Below are positions 1 to 9,768 of a stretch of DNA of 64,000 nucleotides, piece after piece. The notes under the pieces are model-generated. The model had not been told where the DNA came from and ran no database searches. It saw nothing but the letters and a program-made list of their open reading frames with translations. Where the stretch lies: contig WHVA01000145.1 of assembly GCA_015179125.1 (NCBI GenBank), forward strand, positions 1 to 64,000, given 5' to 3'. This stretch comes from Gautieria morchelliformis. Its lineage: Eukaryota > Basidiomycota > Agaricomycetes > Gomphales > Gomphaceae. Within the stretch, counting starts at the first letter, position 1; every line of letters starts with the position of its first letter. The position numbers and the translations under genes are program-made.

Positions 1-144
1 CCTGAGCTCATCATTGACCTGCGTTACCAGGAAGGGAAGGGTCAGGAGAGATGGTGGTCCCGCCTGTGGCATACTTGGAAACGATGTCTCGGTGGATGTT
101 GGGGGCTAGGTGGCAGCTGTGCTTGTCGGGACGACAAGCATTGA
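1..144 (+). CDS. Probable C-terminal end of a Ty3/gypsy polyprotein (partial)
   Basis: A 47-codon open frame enters from the left window edge and stops with TGA at 142-144. The residues alone match no domain I recognise (RWWSRLW and a Cys/Gly-rich tail are visible). The assignment rests on position: a purine-rich tract and an LTR beginning TGTCAGGG follow at once, the same arrangement as the end of the gypsy element near 51230. The rest of the element lies outside the window. It could equally be untranslated 3' sequence of that element. Confidence 0.3.
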   Translation, partial: PELIIDLRYQEGKGQERWWSRLWHTWKRCLGGCWGLGGSCACRDDKH

Positions 145-155
145 GAGGGGGGTGA
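143..155 (+). promoter_or_regulatory. Polypurine tract of the left-edge gypsy element
   Basis: GAGAGGGGGGTGA lies immediately before the LTR start. Plus-strand DNA synthesis of LTR elements is primed from such tracts. Gypsy element G has an almost identical tract before its 3' LTR (51222-51234). Confidence 0.55.
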
Positions 156-517
156 TGTCAGGGTTCACGCGTTTCCTTCCACAAGTTTCTATTTCCTTCC
201 ATGAGTTTCCGTCACCTCCTGTCACATGTCACTTTCTGTCACATGTCACATTCCGTCACATTCCGTAACCTTCTACAAGTTTCCATCTCCCCTATTATGT
301 AAGCCTTGCCAGCGCTATAAGACTGTAGCTCGTGTGGTGGCGTCTCCTCAGCTTGATCTCTGAGGATACCCACTACACAGGCAAGTCCCCATGTATCTAT
401 CGTTGGTAGAGTTATAAACTGAGGATACCCACTACACAGTTGGTCATTGTCCTAGTATCGGCTCTTATCTCCTTGAGTATCTTTGGTTGTGGCTTCGTCA
501 TTAGTGTTGCCCTCACA
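156..517 (+). mobile_element. LTR of a Ty3/gypsy element (3' LTR), inserted in the pogo-like transposase gene
   Basis: The 362-bp sequence starts TGTCAGGG and ends CCCTCACA, an imperfect terminal inverted repeat with the TG...CA ends expected of an LTR. A 20-bp sequence beginning TGAGGATACC occurs twice inside (about 359-378 and 418-438). The right boundary is supported because the transposase reading frame resumes at once at 518. The predicted target duplication is TCATC (518-522); its partner would lie left of the window, so it cannot be checked here. Confidence 0.6.
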
Positions 518-1331
518 TCATCTGTCCAGCCTGCATCTGATGTTGCAACACTGGATACAAAAAAATTAATTGCGTATAGATAGAAGACAGGCAAACTTAC
601 CATCCAACGCCAGGAACGCTCCACCATTCACCAGTCTCACCTTTTGGCAAGACAAACCCAGGTGGAACTGCATTACCATCGGCACTAACGGCCTCCATTA
701 TGGTGACCAGAACGAGCGAGTCGGATTTTTGTGCGTAGCGATCCCGATCACCTTTCGAAAATATAAATTGTTGCTGGAGCCCCTTCCGACCTCCACCTAG
801 CTGGATTCCCTTTTCGTCGAAATTGTAGATGTTCCCCACAGGGATCTTGTATATATCAAGGACTTTCCCAAGGAGTGTGAAGTGTGCGGCTACGGTCGAC
901 GGGTTGAAAGCCTGGGCACGCTTTGGATCGAGACCACGGGACCTGGCTGCTTCGATATCCTTCGCGTGGGCTTTGAGGAACCGCTGTATCCAACTGTCAC
1001 TGGGGATTCGGCCTACCATATCATTTACCTTCTCCCGGAGCCCTGCACGAGAGAGTGGCATCGCCATATTAGCTTGGTACTTGCACCACGCCATCAGGAC
1101 GTTTTGTTGCTCCGGACTGAGGTGCTGCTGTTCAGTGTGTGCCAGCTTGTGAGGCTTCGATCCATGCAGTCGATTTCGCAGGGTCGAGTACGCAATGTTG
1201 CATTTTTGAGCAGCGCCATGCAAAGAGACCTGGATACCTGACCTCACCATCCCCAGGGCTTTTTGGATGCGCTCCTCCTTCTCCAAAGTCACCTGTTTAA
1301 CAGGCGACTTCGGGCATTCCGCGACTGACAT
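518..1331 (-). pseudogene. Pogo/Fot1-like (Tc1-mariner superfamily) transposase, truncated by an LTR insertion
   Basis: Exon 1 runs 1331-601 from an ATG. A 50-nt intron (600-551, GTAAGT...CAG) joins it to exon 2 (550-518), where the gypsy LTR cuts the gene. The 244-residue exon 1 product has an N-terminal psq-type helix-turn-helix (about residues 15-60), a CENP-B/Tc5-type DNA-binding region (about 70-130) and the start of a DDE_1 domain with the first acidic pair in NFDEKGIQLG. Splicing yields ATSDAGWTDD, the conserved ATSxxGWTxx segment of fungal pogo transposases, which supports the intron. The remaining DDE residues should lie left of the window beyond the gypsy element. Such proteins excise and integrate DNA transposons at TA sites. 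No terminal inverted repeat was identified. Confidence 0.75.
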
Positions 1332-2749
1332 GTGGAGCGAAACGTCAAAGGTTTGGATTCAATCGGAGATCAAAAGCGTGTTGTCATGCCAAAGCTGTCT
1401 AAGAGATCGTGACGGAAGAAACCAAGAACCAGAGCTCCTTGATTTGCCGGCATGGGAGGAAATCCATATTATAGGAGTATAGTGTAATTGAATGAAAATT
1501 TGCAATTAAACCCACACATTTGAGCTCATGGGGTTGTTAACAATGCTTGGAAACACACTAGGCAGCTTCCAACACTTAGACTTCTCCTTCCTGTTACTCA
1601 TTAATTTGCCTGGATAAACTACTATGTATAACTTGTAACTCTAGCTACCAAACTGACCTAAAATGGCTGAGGTATATATTTTAAGACACTTTATCCATAT
1701 CCTGCACCGATCCATTTCCTACTCGGGCATAGTATTAGGGCTACGCCTGCGATTGCCTTCCTGTGGTACGCCGCGTCTAACTACTATAAAGTCTGGAGCA
1801 AAGCCGCCGTTAGAGTCAATGCGCCTGCCGTTCTCCCAAGTCAGTGGTACGCTCTTTTTAACTGACATCTTACTTACTCTCCAGTTTCTGCTGCACAGTG
1901 CTTGGCCGTATACTGTGAGTAAACTAGCCGCGTTCACGCTAGTGCACCAATCGATAAAACCAGCGGCCATTGCACTTGGAGGCAACGGGCGACCGTTACT
2001 GTAACAACAGAATTGTCCCACGTGAAGGTTCGTGGCGGGGAATTCGATTCGAGGACTCAAGGCGGCAATATTCTGGTAACTATATATATGTTTGACATGT
2101 TTGCTGAACATGATGCTGGAGAAACTGACACCTTATAGGCGGATGGTCTGGGCGGCTTCTTCTCTGCGTTATCGACAGCCACCCCATTATCCGTCTTTGC
2201 TCGGGTACTGACTGAGCCCTGACACAACGCCATGCATGGATTAATCATTGACCGAGTTCACGCTTTTAGAATAACGGCCTTGCGAGTATTCCTTGCTAGT
2301 GGGGGGTGTGAACCTTGCAGGGCTACACTCACCATTTGACACCCCCTAGTTCCCACCCAGTCCTCGGAGGCGTAGCCGCTATTTTCGGCATGACAGTACT
2401 AGTACTATTGGTGGTGGAAATGATGCCGTCGACCACATTCCCTGCACCAATAATTAATTCGGGACGGTGCGGGGTGAATTCATATGATCGACCACTGTGG
2501 CTTTGCCGACTGCTTCGTTCAACTGGCCATTTGATGTCGATCGTCAAGAGTCAGCATACGATAGACAGCGGAAGGAAAGAGTCTTTCGTGCCACTTTGAC
2601 CGCGCTTGTCACTTGGTGCAGGAATACTTCGGGGTGGATAGTCAAGGATTGGCTTACTAGAGAAGTTATCGTGGATACGGTCATGATTCGCAATGTTCGA
2701 GCTACGACAGAGGCGCCCCATGGCACTGCCGTAATTTCGGACCTGTCAG
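1332..2749. other. Region between the pogo relic and the inverted-repeat arm, one weak small ORF
   Basis: I see no confident gene. A minus-strand frame at 2111-1719 (130 codons, ATG start) has Cys-Cys and Trp-Cys pairs and the segment NGRPLPPSAM. Its outline vaguely recalls small cysteine-containing secreted fungal proteins, but it has no signal peptide at this start. A possible GTAAGT donor near 1875 suggests a broken multi-exon gene. The rest is ordinary unique-looking sequence. Confidence 0.3.
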
Positions 2750-3214
2750 GAAGACATAAGGCTTGTCACGCTCGACTCTCTGTGACAGATCCCGTAGGTA
2801 TCTAGAGTGCTAAATAGGAGCAATATGTCCCTGGGTCTGAGGACGCTATTTGAGCAACGGAGTCGAATATTAATTACCAGCGTGTGTCCAGGACTTGCAT
2901 GACGTAGGCCCTTCATGGCGCCATGACAACGAGGACAGCGAGATAGACTGTATACCTAGTGGTCGATCATGCCAGAGGTATGTCTTGGCATACAATGTGC
3001 CTGCATTCGTGTGTGTTCGGAGGATGGACAGACTCTGAAGTTGACGACTTTGCAAGCTTACTGTAATTAAGTAGGCTGTTGCGGCCTTTCACCAGCTCCA
3101 GCGTGAAGAATTGTACCTCGATCCTCGAGTCAAACACGTAGTGTTGATTTTCAAATGCGAGCTTACAGCAAGTAGAACTAGTTGCGTCGTCTGATCATGA
3201 TGGCATGGCGCCCT

Positions 3215-3872
3215 TCAAGTCAAGTGCTGCCGAATTGGTCTACCCAGGGGTCGAGGGTCTGGCGGACGACGCTGTGGGGACTTTGGTGTATTTGACTGAG
3301 GCTGGTATTGTTTCGGATCATGGATGCGCCTGCGATTGAGGGCGGTTGTGGTGAGCGTGGTAGCATGAGGAGGATGTATGCGCGGCCCACTGTGCGCCAT
3401 TTGCAGGATGGGGATTAATGGGATATATCATCGGTGGGGTCGAGCTGATGAGCTCAGAGTGTGGCCATCGATGCGCCATCTTGTGAACCGGGCTGAGCGC
3501 GGCGTAGTCGATGATGTGGTGCTAAGGGTAAAAGAGGTGGCGGTGGCGGTGGCGGTCAAGCTGTTGTTGGAGGGGGGAGGGGGGTGGGCGGGCGTCATGA
3601 ACAGGTACTTTCGAGGAAGGCCTCGCGGGTGCGGGTCGGTTCTTCAGTCTCGTCCGAGGCGTCGGAGACGAGCTTTCCCGTGCCGGACGCGACTTGCCTG
3701 CGTCTGCTTTTGAATTTGGCTCGGTCGAGTTTCCTGATGGACTCGTTAACATCTGTGGCGTCGGGGTTGATTGGCGGCTCGGGGCGGGGTTAGATCGGCT
3801 GAGAGCCCCGAGATTGGGATTGGGGTGCCTAGATCCAGGTGGCGACGAGACTGGAGGGGTGTGGGCGAACAA
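3215..3872 (-). pseudogene. Degenerate proline-rich reading frame, left-arm copy
   Basis: Minus-strand fragments at 3872-3522 and 3400-3215 share proline-rich blocks (SPPGSRHPNPNLGAL, HSGPRIHPPHATTLTT, RRPPDPRP) with the plus-strand sequence at 14260-15000 of the right arm. The two arms disagree through indels, and neither gives a long uninterrupted frame. Function is unknown. It may be an untranslated duplicated region with incidental open frames. It lies head to head with the hypothetical gene at 4604. Confidence 0.35.
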
Positions 3873-4221
3873 GATTAGGGCGACAACGAGTGAGCTCGCA
3901 TAGTCTATAATCCATCATGTCACATCGCGACATATTAGACTACCGACTATACGTGTTCCCTTTTCGCACTTGTATTTCGGTAGCACAGCCTACAGCGATG
4001 AAGGTATTATGTAATTCCAGCATCCTTGGGTCGACTGATCAACGGCCTGTGGCAGTAGATCAACGTGGGATCAAAGTAGAATTTCACTTTGATCTACGAG
4101 ACGAGGTCGCTGACTCGACCCAGGGAAGCTCTGTGGAATTAGCGTGCGGGGTTGCAGATTCGATGTCTCCTTGGATGAAAGGAGCGGCAGCGTTGCAGCT
4201 CCGACGCTCTTCCTTTCAGAG

Positions 4222-4231
4222 CTATATATAT
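4222..4231 (+). promoter_or_regulatory. TATA-like sequence upstream of the left-arm hypothetical gene
   Basis: CTATATATATTGG spans about 4221-4233, about 380 bp before the ATG at 4604. The equivalent right-arm sequence is conserved on the minus strand at about 9362-9375. Its distance from the start codon makes a promoter role uncertain. Confidence 0.3.
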
Positions 4232-4603
4232 TGGTAGATCCGGAGCTCTGAGGCTATCTGGGCAATGGTCGCATAAATTAGCGTATGTCCATGACGTACG
4301 CCCTTCGGATCGATGCTTGCCTGTGGCGCCATGACAACGACTCGAGAACAGCGATCATGCCAGAAATAATATCTTGGCGTCCAATAATAATGTGGCGGCT
4401 CTGCGAGCTTACCTGCAAGTAGACGCACCACCTCCAGGACCTGTGCCTCTTGCCAGCTTCTAGCGACGTGCAAGACTTCTTCGATCGCGAAAACAATTCG
4501 TGCCAAGCGCCGCGCCCGGACCTGCTTACTTACCCGGCGGCACGTGACCCCTGGCCGCGGAACCAAACCTGGCACCACGAGGTGTTGTCGTACGTCGACG
4601 TCG

Positions 4604-5752
4604 ATGAGCATGGCGGTCGTCTCCCCCGCAGCCCTCTCCCCAGACTGGCCCTTCCCCGCCCCCATCGGCCCGTTCGACGCCCCCGCCTCCGCATCCGCAT
4701 TCGCCGCGCACCTCGACCTCGAGCACACGCACACGCACACGGCTGCCGCACACCTCGTCCACCACAAGCGGCGCGCACACGAGATCGACTGGGACGCCGA
4801 GGACGCACTCGGCGGGCAGCGGGCGGAGGGGCGCGCGAAGAAGGCCAGGACGGCCCCATGCCCATGCGCCGCTGTCGACCCGCACCAGCTCCATCTGGAC
4901 GCCGTCCCCCCGCCGTGGCGGTGCAGATGCAGGCGCAGGCCGCGCCGCCCCCCTCTTCATCGCCGCAGATGGAGCAGGTCATCTCCATCCTCGTCGATGC
5001 CCTCACGTCCGGCACCTCCACCTCCACGCCCAGTACTCAAACTCAAACGCCCGCACCGGGGACCCTCCCCGACCCGCCCGTCACTGTATTCTCGTCCCCC
5101 GTCCCCGTCCCAGCAGCTGCGACTCGGTCCCCCGGTGCGTCCCGCACACACACGCCGCCCACGTCCCCGCTGTCGGACGCGCCCCACCGCGCCCCGTTCG
5201 TGCGCAAAGTCATCGGCGGCTCGTGTGCCGGCAGGACCGAGCCCAAGCTCTATCGCTGGGTCCTGTGTAAGAATCACTTTCTCCGGTGAGCTTCGAGCTT
5301 TTGTCCGCCCCCCCTCCGCCCGGCGTCATCGTCATCTTCAATTAACCATTGAACCACCCCTCAGCGTCAGATACGTCGACCCCACCACGCAGACGGACGA
5401 GTGGATGCAGGCGCTGCACGAGCTAAGGTGGGCGGAGCTCCACCCCTACTTCCAGGCCCAGGCCGCCGCCGCGCAGAACGCGCAGGCGCTCGGCACGCTC
5501 GGCGCCTTCTCCCGCTGGATCGAGGACGACTTTGACTACGACGGCACCGAGGACGCGGGGGACGGCGACGGCGACGCCGAGTGGAGCGACGAAGACGAGG
5601 ACGGCGAGCTGCAAGGCCAAGACCATGACCATGACCAAGACCAAGACCAAGACCAAGGCCAGGACGTGCACGGAGAGGCGGCCGCCGCCGACGGCCAGAC
5701 GGGCGTCTGGGACTCGGGCGTCGTCCTCCAGCTGCCAGGAAAGTCGCCCTGA
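4604..5752 (+). pseudogene. Hypothetical acidic-tail protein, left-arm copy with a 1-nt frameshift
   Basis: Exon 1 is 4604-5285, the intron 5286-5370 (GTGAGC...CGTCAG, 85 nt) and exon 2 5371-5752. The start ATG (MSMAVVSP) equals that of the right-arm copy. Six C residues near 4906-4911 replace the seven present in the right arm, so the frame breaks about 100 codons in and only recovers in another frame. The spliced length (1064 nt) is one short of a multiple of three. Otherwise it encodes the same protein: His/Ala-rich N-terminus, a KKART basic patch, a conserved block EPKLYRWVLCKN across the splice site, and an acidic tail with a short DQ repeat. The cause may be a real mutation or a homopolymer sequencing error. 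No family is recognised. Confidence 0.7.
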
Positions 5753-5875
5753 TGCACTGATGCATTGCATGGGCGGCCCCCCGGCTGGCTATCACGACCT
5801 TTCTCATCCCTTTCTTTATCCACTTGTTTCCTGTACTGCTGTCTCGGGTGTACTTGTGACTGCTATGCGGCCCCC

Positions 5876-7715
5876 TCGACTATCCCCATGCCCCGTATGA
5901 CCATGACCCTGTCTATAACCCATGCTCTCTCCATGTCCCACACACGCATCTCCTGCCCCATTTCATCGGTTTATATCCTCGTTTTGTTTACGCGCGTCCT
6001 CGAGGGCTTCCGATTTTTTTTCCCTTCTCTCTCTCTCTCCGAGTCTCCGAGTGTGGCACTGCTCGCAAAAAACGTGTAGGTTATGTACGTGTCCTGTATC
6101 ATTTACACCTTGCTCTGAACGTATACTTGCGTACCCGCGAATTAAAGAATTAAAATCTATCCGATACAGTACAGTAAGCGCTTAAGCCATGAGTTCCTTT
6201 GTGGCGCTACACGGGTCCTATGTAGAGCCGCCTCCCGGGCTCGCACGTCGATCATGTCGACACACGTTCCTGATAACGATCACGCGTAAACAAGTCCCCA
6301 CCATGCGGTGCACTTCGCGGGTCCGACGCCACGAATTATATTGCGAGGCCGGCATCCTGTATACGGACTCCAACAAGGTATGCCAAGTCGCGGCGGGGGT
6401 TTATTAATCACGCGTATTTCCTTCAAGGTATGCTGCATATTCAACACTTGCTACTGGCACTTTCATAGAGTCGATCAAGGAATGAAAAGATACACGTGAA
6501 TGAACGGACAGCATGCGGTCTTGCAGAAATTTAACTGTGTGATCGGGCCTATATATACATATATGTACAAGTCGCGGGCCCGGGGTGCGGGGGACTTCGG
6601 AACTCGAGGCGGGAAATAAGCAGTACGCATGCATATTCAGCCACTGATGGATCACAAATGAGGCCGTTATGCGCGCTTCTGCAGCGGGAAGGCACCTACG
6701 GTGTCCAGGAAGGACAAGGGGTCTATTTCAATGCGCAAAACGCAAGGCGAAAAACGACCAACGACCGACTTGAAGCGCAGCCCCCAACCTCTAAATGCGG
6801 CAAATGTTATTCGTTCTCCACCGCCGACCGCGCCCTCCGAGTTGCGTCGTCGCTGTTCTCGTGGATGGCGACACGGACTTGGAAGGCCAAGATGCGTGGC
6901 CAGACTTGGAACGAAAGAGTTTGGCGCTAGTTCTAACTTCTGGGGAGGGGAACAGCCAGTTCAAGACATTGTTGTGGGTGGCGTGATACGTCACGCCCGC
7001 CGAGCCACTGTCCAGGCGTCACGCGGCAGCAGAAGCGAGGCCGCACTGATTATATTCTGTGGCCGAGATTCAGGTGTGTGCCATATTCAGCAGCGTCATC
7101 CATCCATATCCAGTGGCGCCGAGACTTGAGCTCGAGCCCAGATCGAAAAAAAAGACGGGTCTGAACACGGGCTGGCAGCAACACCAAAGGAGGGAAATGC
7201 TAAAAGAACTGCCGGCTGAGGCTGAGATACAGTGACACTGCCGCATAGGTTTCTTGAATGGCCCCGGCCAGCACAGCAGCGCTGCGGTCCATGAGTTGAC
7301 CATCGCGATTTGCGCAACTAGTCACGCCATATGATCTACATTTTTCATTTTGGCATTTTCGTTTTGCGGTTCTGCGAATTGAAAATATATGCCTTGTCCT
7401 TCCTGGACATCCGGGCCGTGCTAGGGGACGTGCTCTACTGCGTACCACACGGGTACGTCAAATCGACCTCTGCCAGGCCATGGCTTTGGCTACGTGGTCG
7501 GTTCAACGACTGTCGCTTGCCTTGCACAACCACCTCGGTATAGCCGTATGATGGTTTGTGCATTGCGAAGTAGCCGTTGCAAGATGCCCGGTGGACTGGG
7601 CAGCGGGGCAGGGAGCATCTAGCCTCTGTGTTCGCGATTGGCCGACGGGGTTGTTGAATCCATGCTTGTAGTAGGGGCTTTCAGTCCCGACCTGAGCAGT
7701 CGCTTCTCGCTGCTA
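5876..7715. other. Spacer between inverted-repeat arms; no supported gene
   Basis: All open frames here are short, overlap each other and show no recognisable domain. A CT-rich microsatellite (TCTCTCTCTCTCTC) lies near 6029-6042 and an alternating AT stretch near 6549-6565. As the unduplicated centre of the inverted repeat it would form the loop of any hairpin. Confidence 0.5.
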
Positions 7716-7827
7716 GAAGCGCCGCATAGCAATCACAAGTACACCCGAGACAGCAGTACAGGAAACAAGTGGATAAAGAAAGGAAAAGGGTCGTGATAAC
7801 CAGCCGGGAGGCCGCCCATGCAATGCC

Positions 7828-9005
7828 TCAGGGCGACTTTCCTGGCAGCTGGAGGACGACGCCCGTCTGGCTGTCGGCGGCGGCGGCGGCCGCTCCTCCG
7901 TGCACGTCTTGGCCTTGGTCTTGGTCTTGGTCGTGGTCTTGGTCTTGGTCTTGGTCTTGGTCTTGGTCGTGGTCTTGGTCTTGGTCTTGGTCTTGCAGCT
8001 CGCCGTCCTCGTCTTCGTCGCTCCACTCGGCGTCGCCGTCGCCGTCGTAGTCAAAGTCGTCCTTGATCCAGCGGGAGAAGGCGCCGAGTGTGGCGAGCGT
8101 CTGCGCGTTCTGCGCGGCGGCGGCGGCCTGGGCCTGGAAGTAGGGGTGGAGCTCCTCCCACCCTAGCTCGTGCAGCGCCTGCATCCACTCGTCCGTCTGC
8201 GTGGTGGGGTCGACGTATCTGATGCTGAGGGGTCGGTGGTTGGTTAATTGAAGATAACGACGACGCCGGGCGGAGGGCGGGCGGAGCAAGCTCACCGGAG
8301 AAAGTGGTTCTTGCACAGGACCCAGCGATAGAGCTTGGGCTCGGTCCTGCCGGCACACGAGCCGCCGATGACTTTGCGCACGAACGGGGCGCGGTGGGGC
8401 GCGTCCGACAGCGGGGACGTGGGCGGCGTGTGTGTGCGGGACGCGCCGGGGGATCTAGATCCCGTCGCAGCTGCTGGGACTGGGAGTGGGGATGATAATA
8501 CAGTGAGGGGCGGGTCGGGGAGGGCCCCCGGTGCGGTCGTTTGAGTTTGGGTACTGGGCGTGGAGGTGCCGGACGTGAGGGCATCGACGAGGATGGAGAT
8601 GACCTGCTCCATCTGCGGCGACGGCGATGGGGGCGGCGTGGCCTGCGCCTGCATCTGCACCGCCACGGCGGGGGGGACGGAGTCCAGATGGAGCTGGTGC
8701 GGATCGACAGCGGCGCATGGGCATGGGGCCGTCCTGGCCTTCTTCGCGCGCCCCTCCGCCCGCTGCCTGTCGAGTGCGTCCTCGGCGTCCCAGTCGATCT
8801 CGTGCGCGCGCCGCTTGTGGTGGACGAGGTGTGCGGCGGCGGCGGCGGCCGTGTGCGTGTGCGTGTGCGGGTGCGTGTGCTCGAGGTCGAGGTGCGCGGC
8901 GAAGGCGGCTGCGGATGCGGAGGCGGGGGCGTCGAACGGGCCGATGGGGGCGGGGAAGGGCCAGTCTGGGGAGAGGGCTGCGGGGGAGACGACCGCCATG
9001 CTCAT
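7828..9005 (-). CDS. Hypothetical protein with acidic DQ-repeat tail, intact copy
   Basis: Two exons, 9005-8296 and 8218-7828, are joined over a 77-nt intron (8295-8219, GTGAGC...CATCAG) to give 366 residues. Visible parts: an Ala/Pro-rich N-terminus with a His-Thr run (about residues 45-60), a basic KKART patch, a central region with MEQVISILVDALTSG, a Ser/Pro/Thr linker, then the most structured block, FVRKVIGG...EPKLYRWVLCKN (about 215-240), continuing across the splice into DEWMQAL. The acidic tail carries about 14 tandem D-Q or D-H pairs encoded by a hexanucleotide repeat. I recognise no family; the basic patch and acidic tail would suit a nuclear protein, which is inference. The left-arm duplicate is frameshifted, so this is the only intact copy here. 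Copia C1 sits about 460 bp upstream. Confidence 0.7.
7908..7996 (+). repeat. (TTGGTC)n coding hexanucleotide repeat
   Basis: About 14 tandem units of TTGGTC, some reading TCGTGG, encode the alternating Asp-Gln/Asp-His tail of the minus-strand gene. The left-arm paralogue (about 5621-5662) has roughly half as many units, so the tract changed length after the duplication without losing frame. Confidence 0.85.
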
Positions 9006-9466
9006 CGACGTCGACGTACGACAACACCTCGTGGTGCCAGCCAGGTTTGGTTCCGCGGCTAGGGGTCACGTGCCGCCGGGTAAGTAAGCAGGTCCCGGCG
9101 CGGCGCTTGGCACGAATTGTTTTCGCGATCGAAGAAGTCTTGCACGTCGCTAGAAGCTGGCAAGAGGTACAGTCTGGAGGTGGCAGTTAAGCTCGCAGAG
9201 TCGCCACATTATTATTGGACGCCAAGAAGTATTTCTGGCATGATCGCTGTTCTCGAGTCGTCGTCATGGCGCCAGGCAAGCATCGATCCGAAGGGCGTAC
9301 GTCATGGACAACATGCTAATTTATGCGACCATTGCCCGGATCGCCTCAGAGCCCCGGATCTACCAATATATATAGCTCTGAAAGGAAGAGCGTCGGAGCT
9401 GCAACGTGGCTGCCGCTCCTTTCATCCAAGGAGACATCGTGTATATAAGACAGACATCGCATCTGC

Positions 9467-9689
9467 TGTTAGTAATCGGAACGATGACACTGCCGAGGCA
9501 GAGCCGGCACGCATTTAGCCGGAGGTTCGAGATCGCTCTCGACCCCGGGTTGCTGGTGCGCCGGCATCGCATCGGCACAGCAGCTCGAAGGGATTGGTAA
9601 TATAATGGACATTATAATTTGTATATAAAGGAACGATCTACTTGAGATCAATGTAGAATATCAGATCATATTTACTCCTTCGTTCTACA
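9467..9689 (+). repeat. 5' LTR of copia C1
   Basis: It runs from TGTTAGTAATCGG to CGTTCTACA. A TATA sequence (GTATATAAAGG, about 9622-9632) would start transcription roughly 30 bp later, defining a short U5/R region. Confidence 0.93.
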
Positions 9690-9701
9690 GGTTATGGGCC
9701 C
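9690..9701 (+). promoter_or_regulatory. C1 primer-binding site, initiator tRNA-Met anticodon arm type
   Basis: GGTTATGGGCCC directly follows the 5' LTR. It is complementary to the anticodon stem-loop of eukaryotic initiator tRNA-Met, not to a tRNA 3' end. Drosophila copia uses this arrangement: a tRNA cut in the anticodon loop primes minus-strand synthesis. Confidence 0.8.
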
Positions 9702-9768
9702 CGCGCATAACTAAACTACTACAAATCTAACTACGCTCCATACTCCAATAACTCAATACCGATCAACG

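Larger units (their letters stand above)
2750..5875 (+). repeat. Left arm of a large inverted duplication
   Basis: The sequence from about 2750 to 5875 is found again in reverse complement at about 7716-15475, once the C1 copia element there is removed. The outer edge matches at a block containing TGTCAGGAAGACATA (about 2745-2760, against about 15460-15474). The inner edge matches at TGTGACTGCTATGCGGC (about 5858-5874, against 7717-7733 with changes). Similarity is high over the hypothetical gene and its upstream region and patchier, with indels, over the outer part. Edges are accurate to perhaps 10 bases. Confidence 0.8.

Noticed and set aside
4544-5752. A 402-codon plus-strand frame covering the left-arm hypothetical gene
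   Set aside because: It reads through the intron and changes to an Arg/Pro-rich out-of-frame translation after the homopolymer; comparison with the right arm shows the true exon structure.
8455-9190. Several long GC-rich frames on both strands of the acidic-tail gene
   Set aside because: They are Arg/Pro/Gly-rich shadows of the spliced gene in high-GC DNA, with no domain and no conservation of frame between arms.
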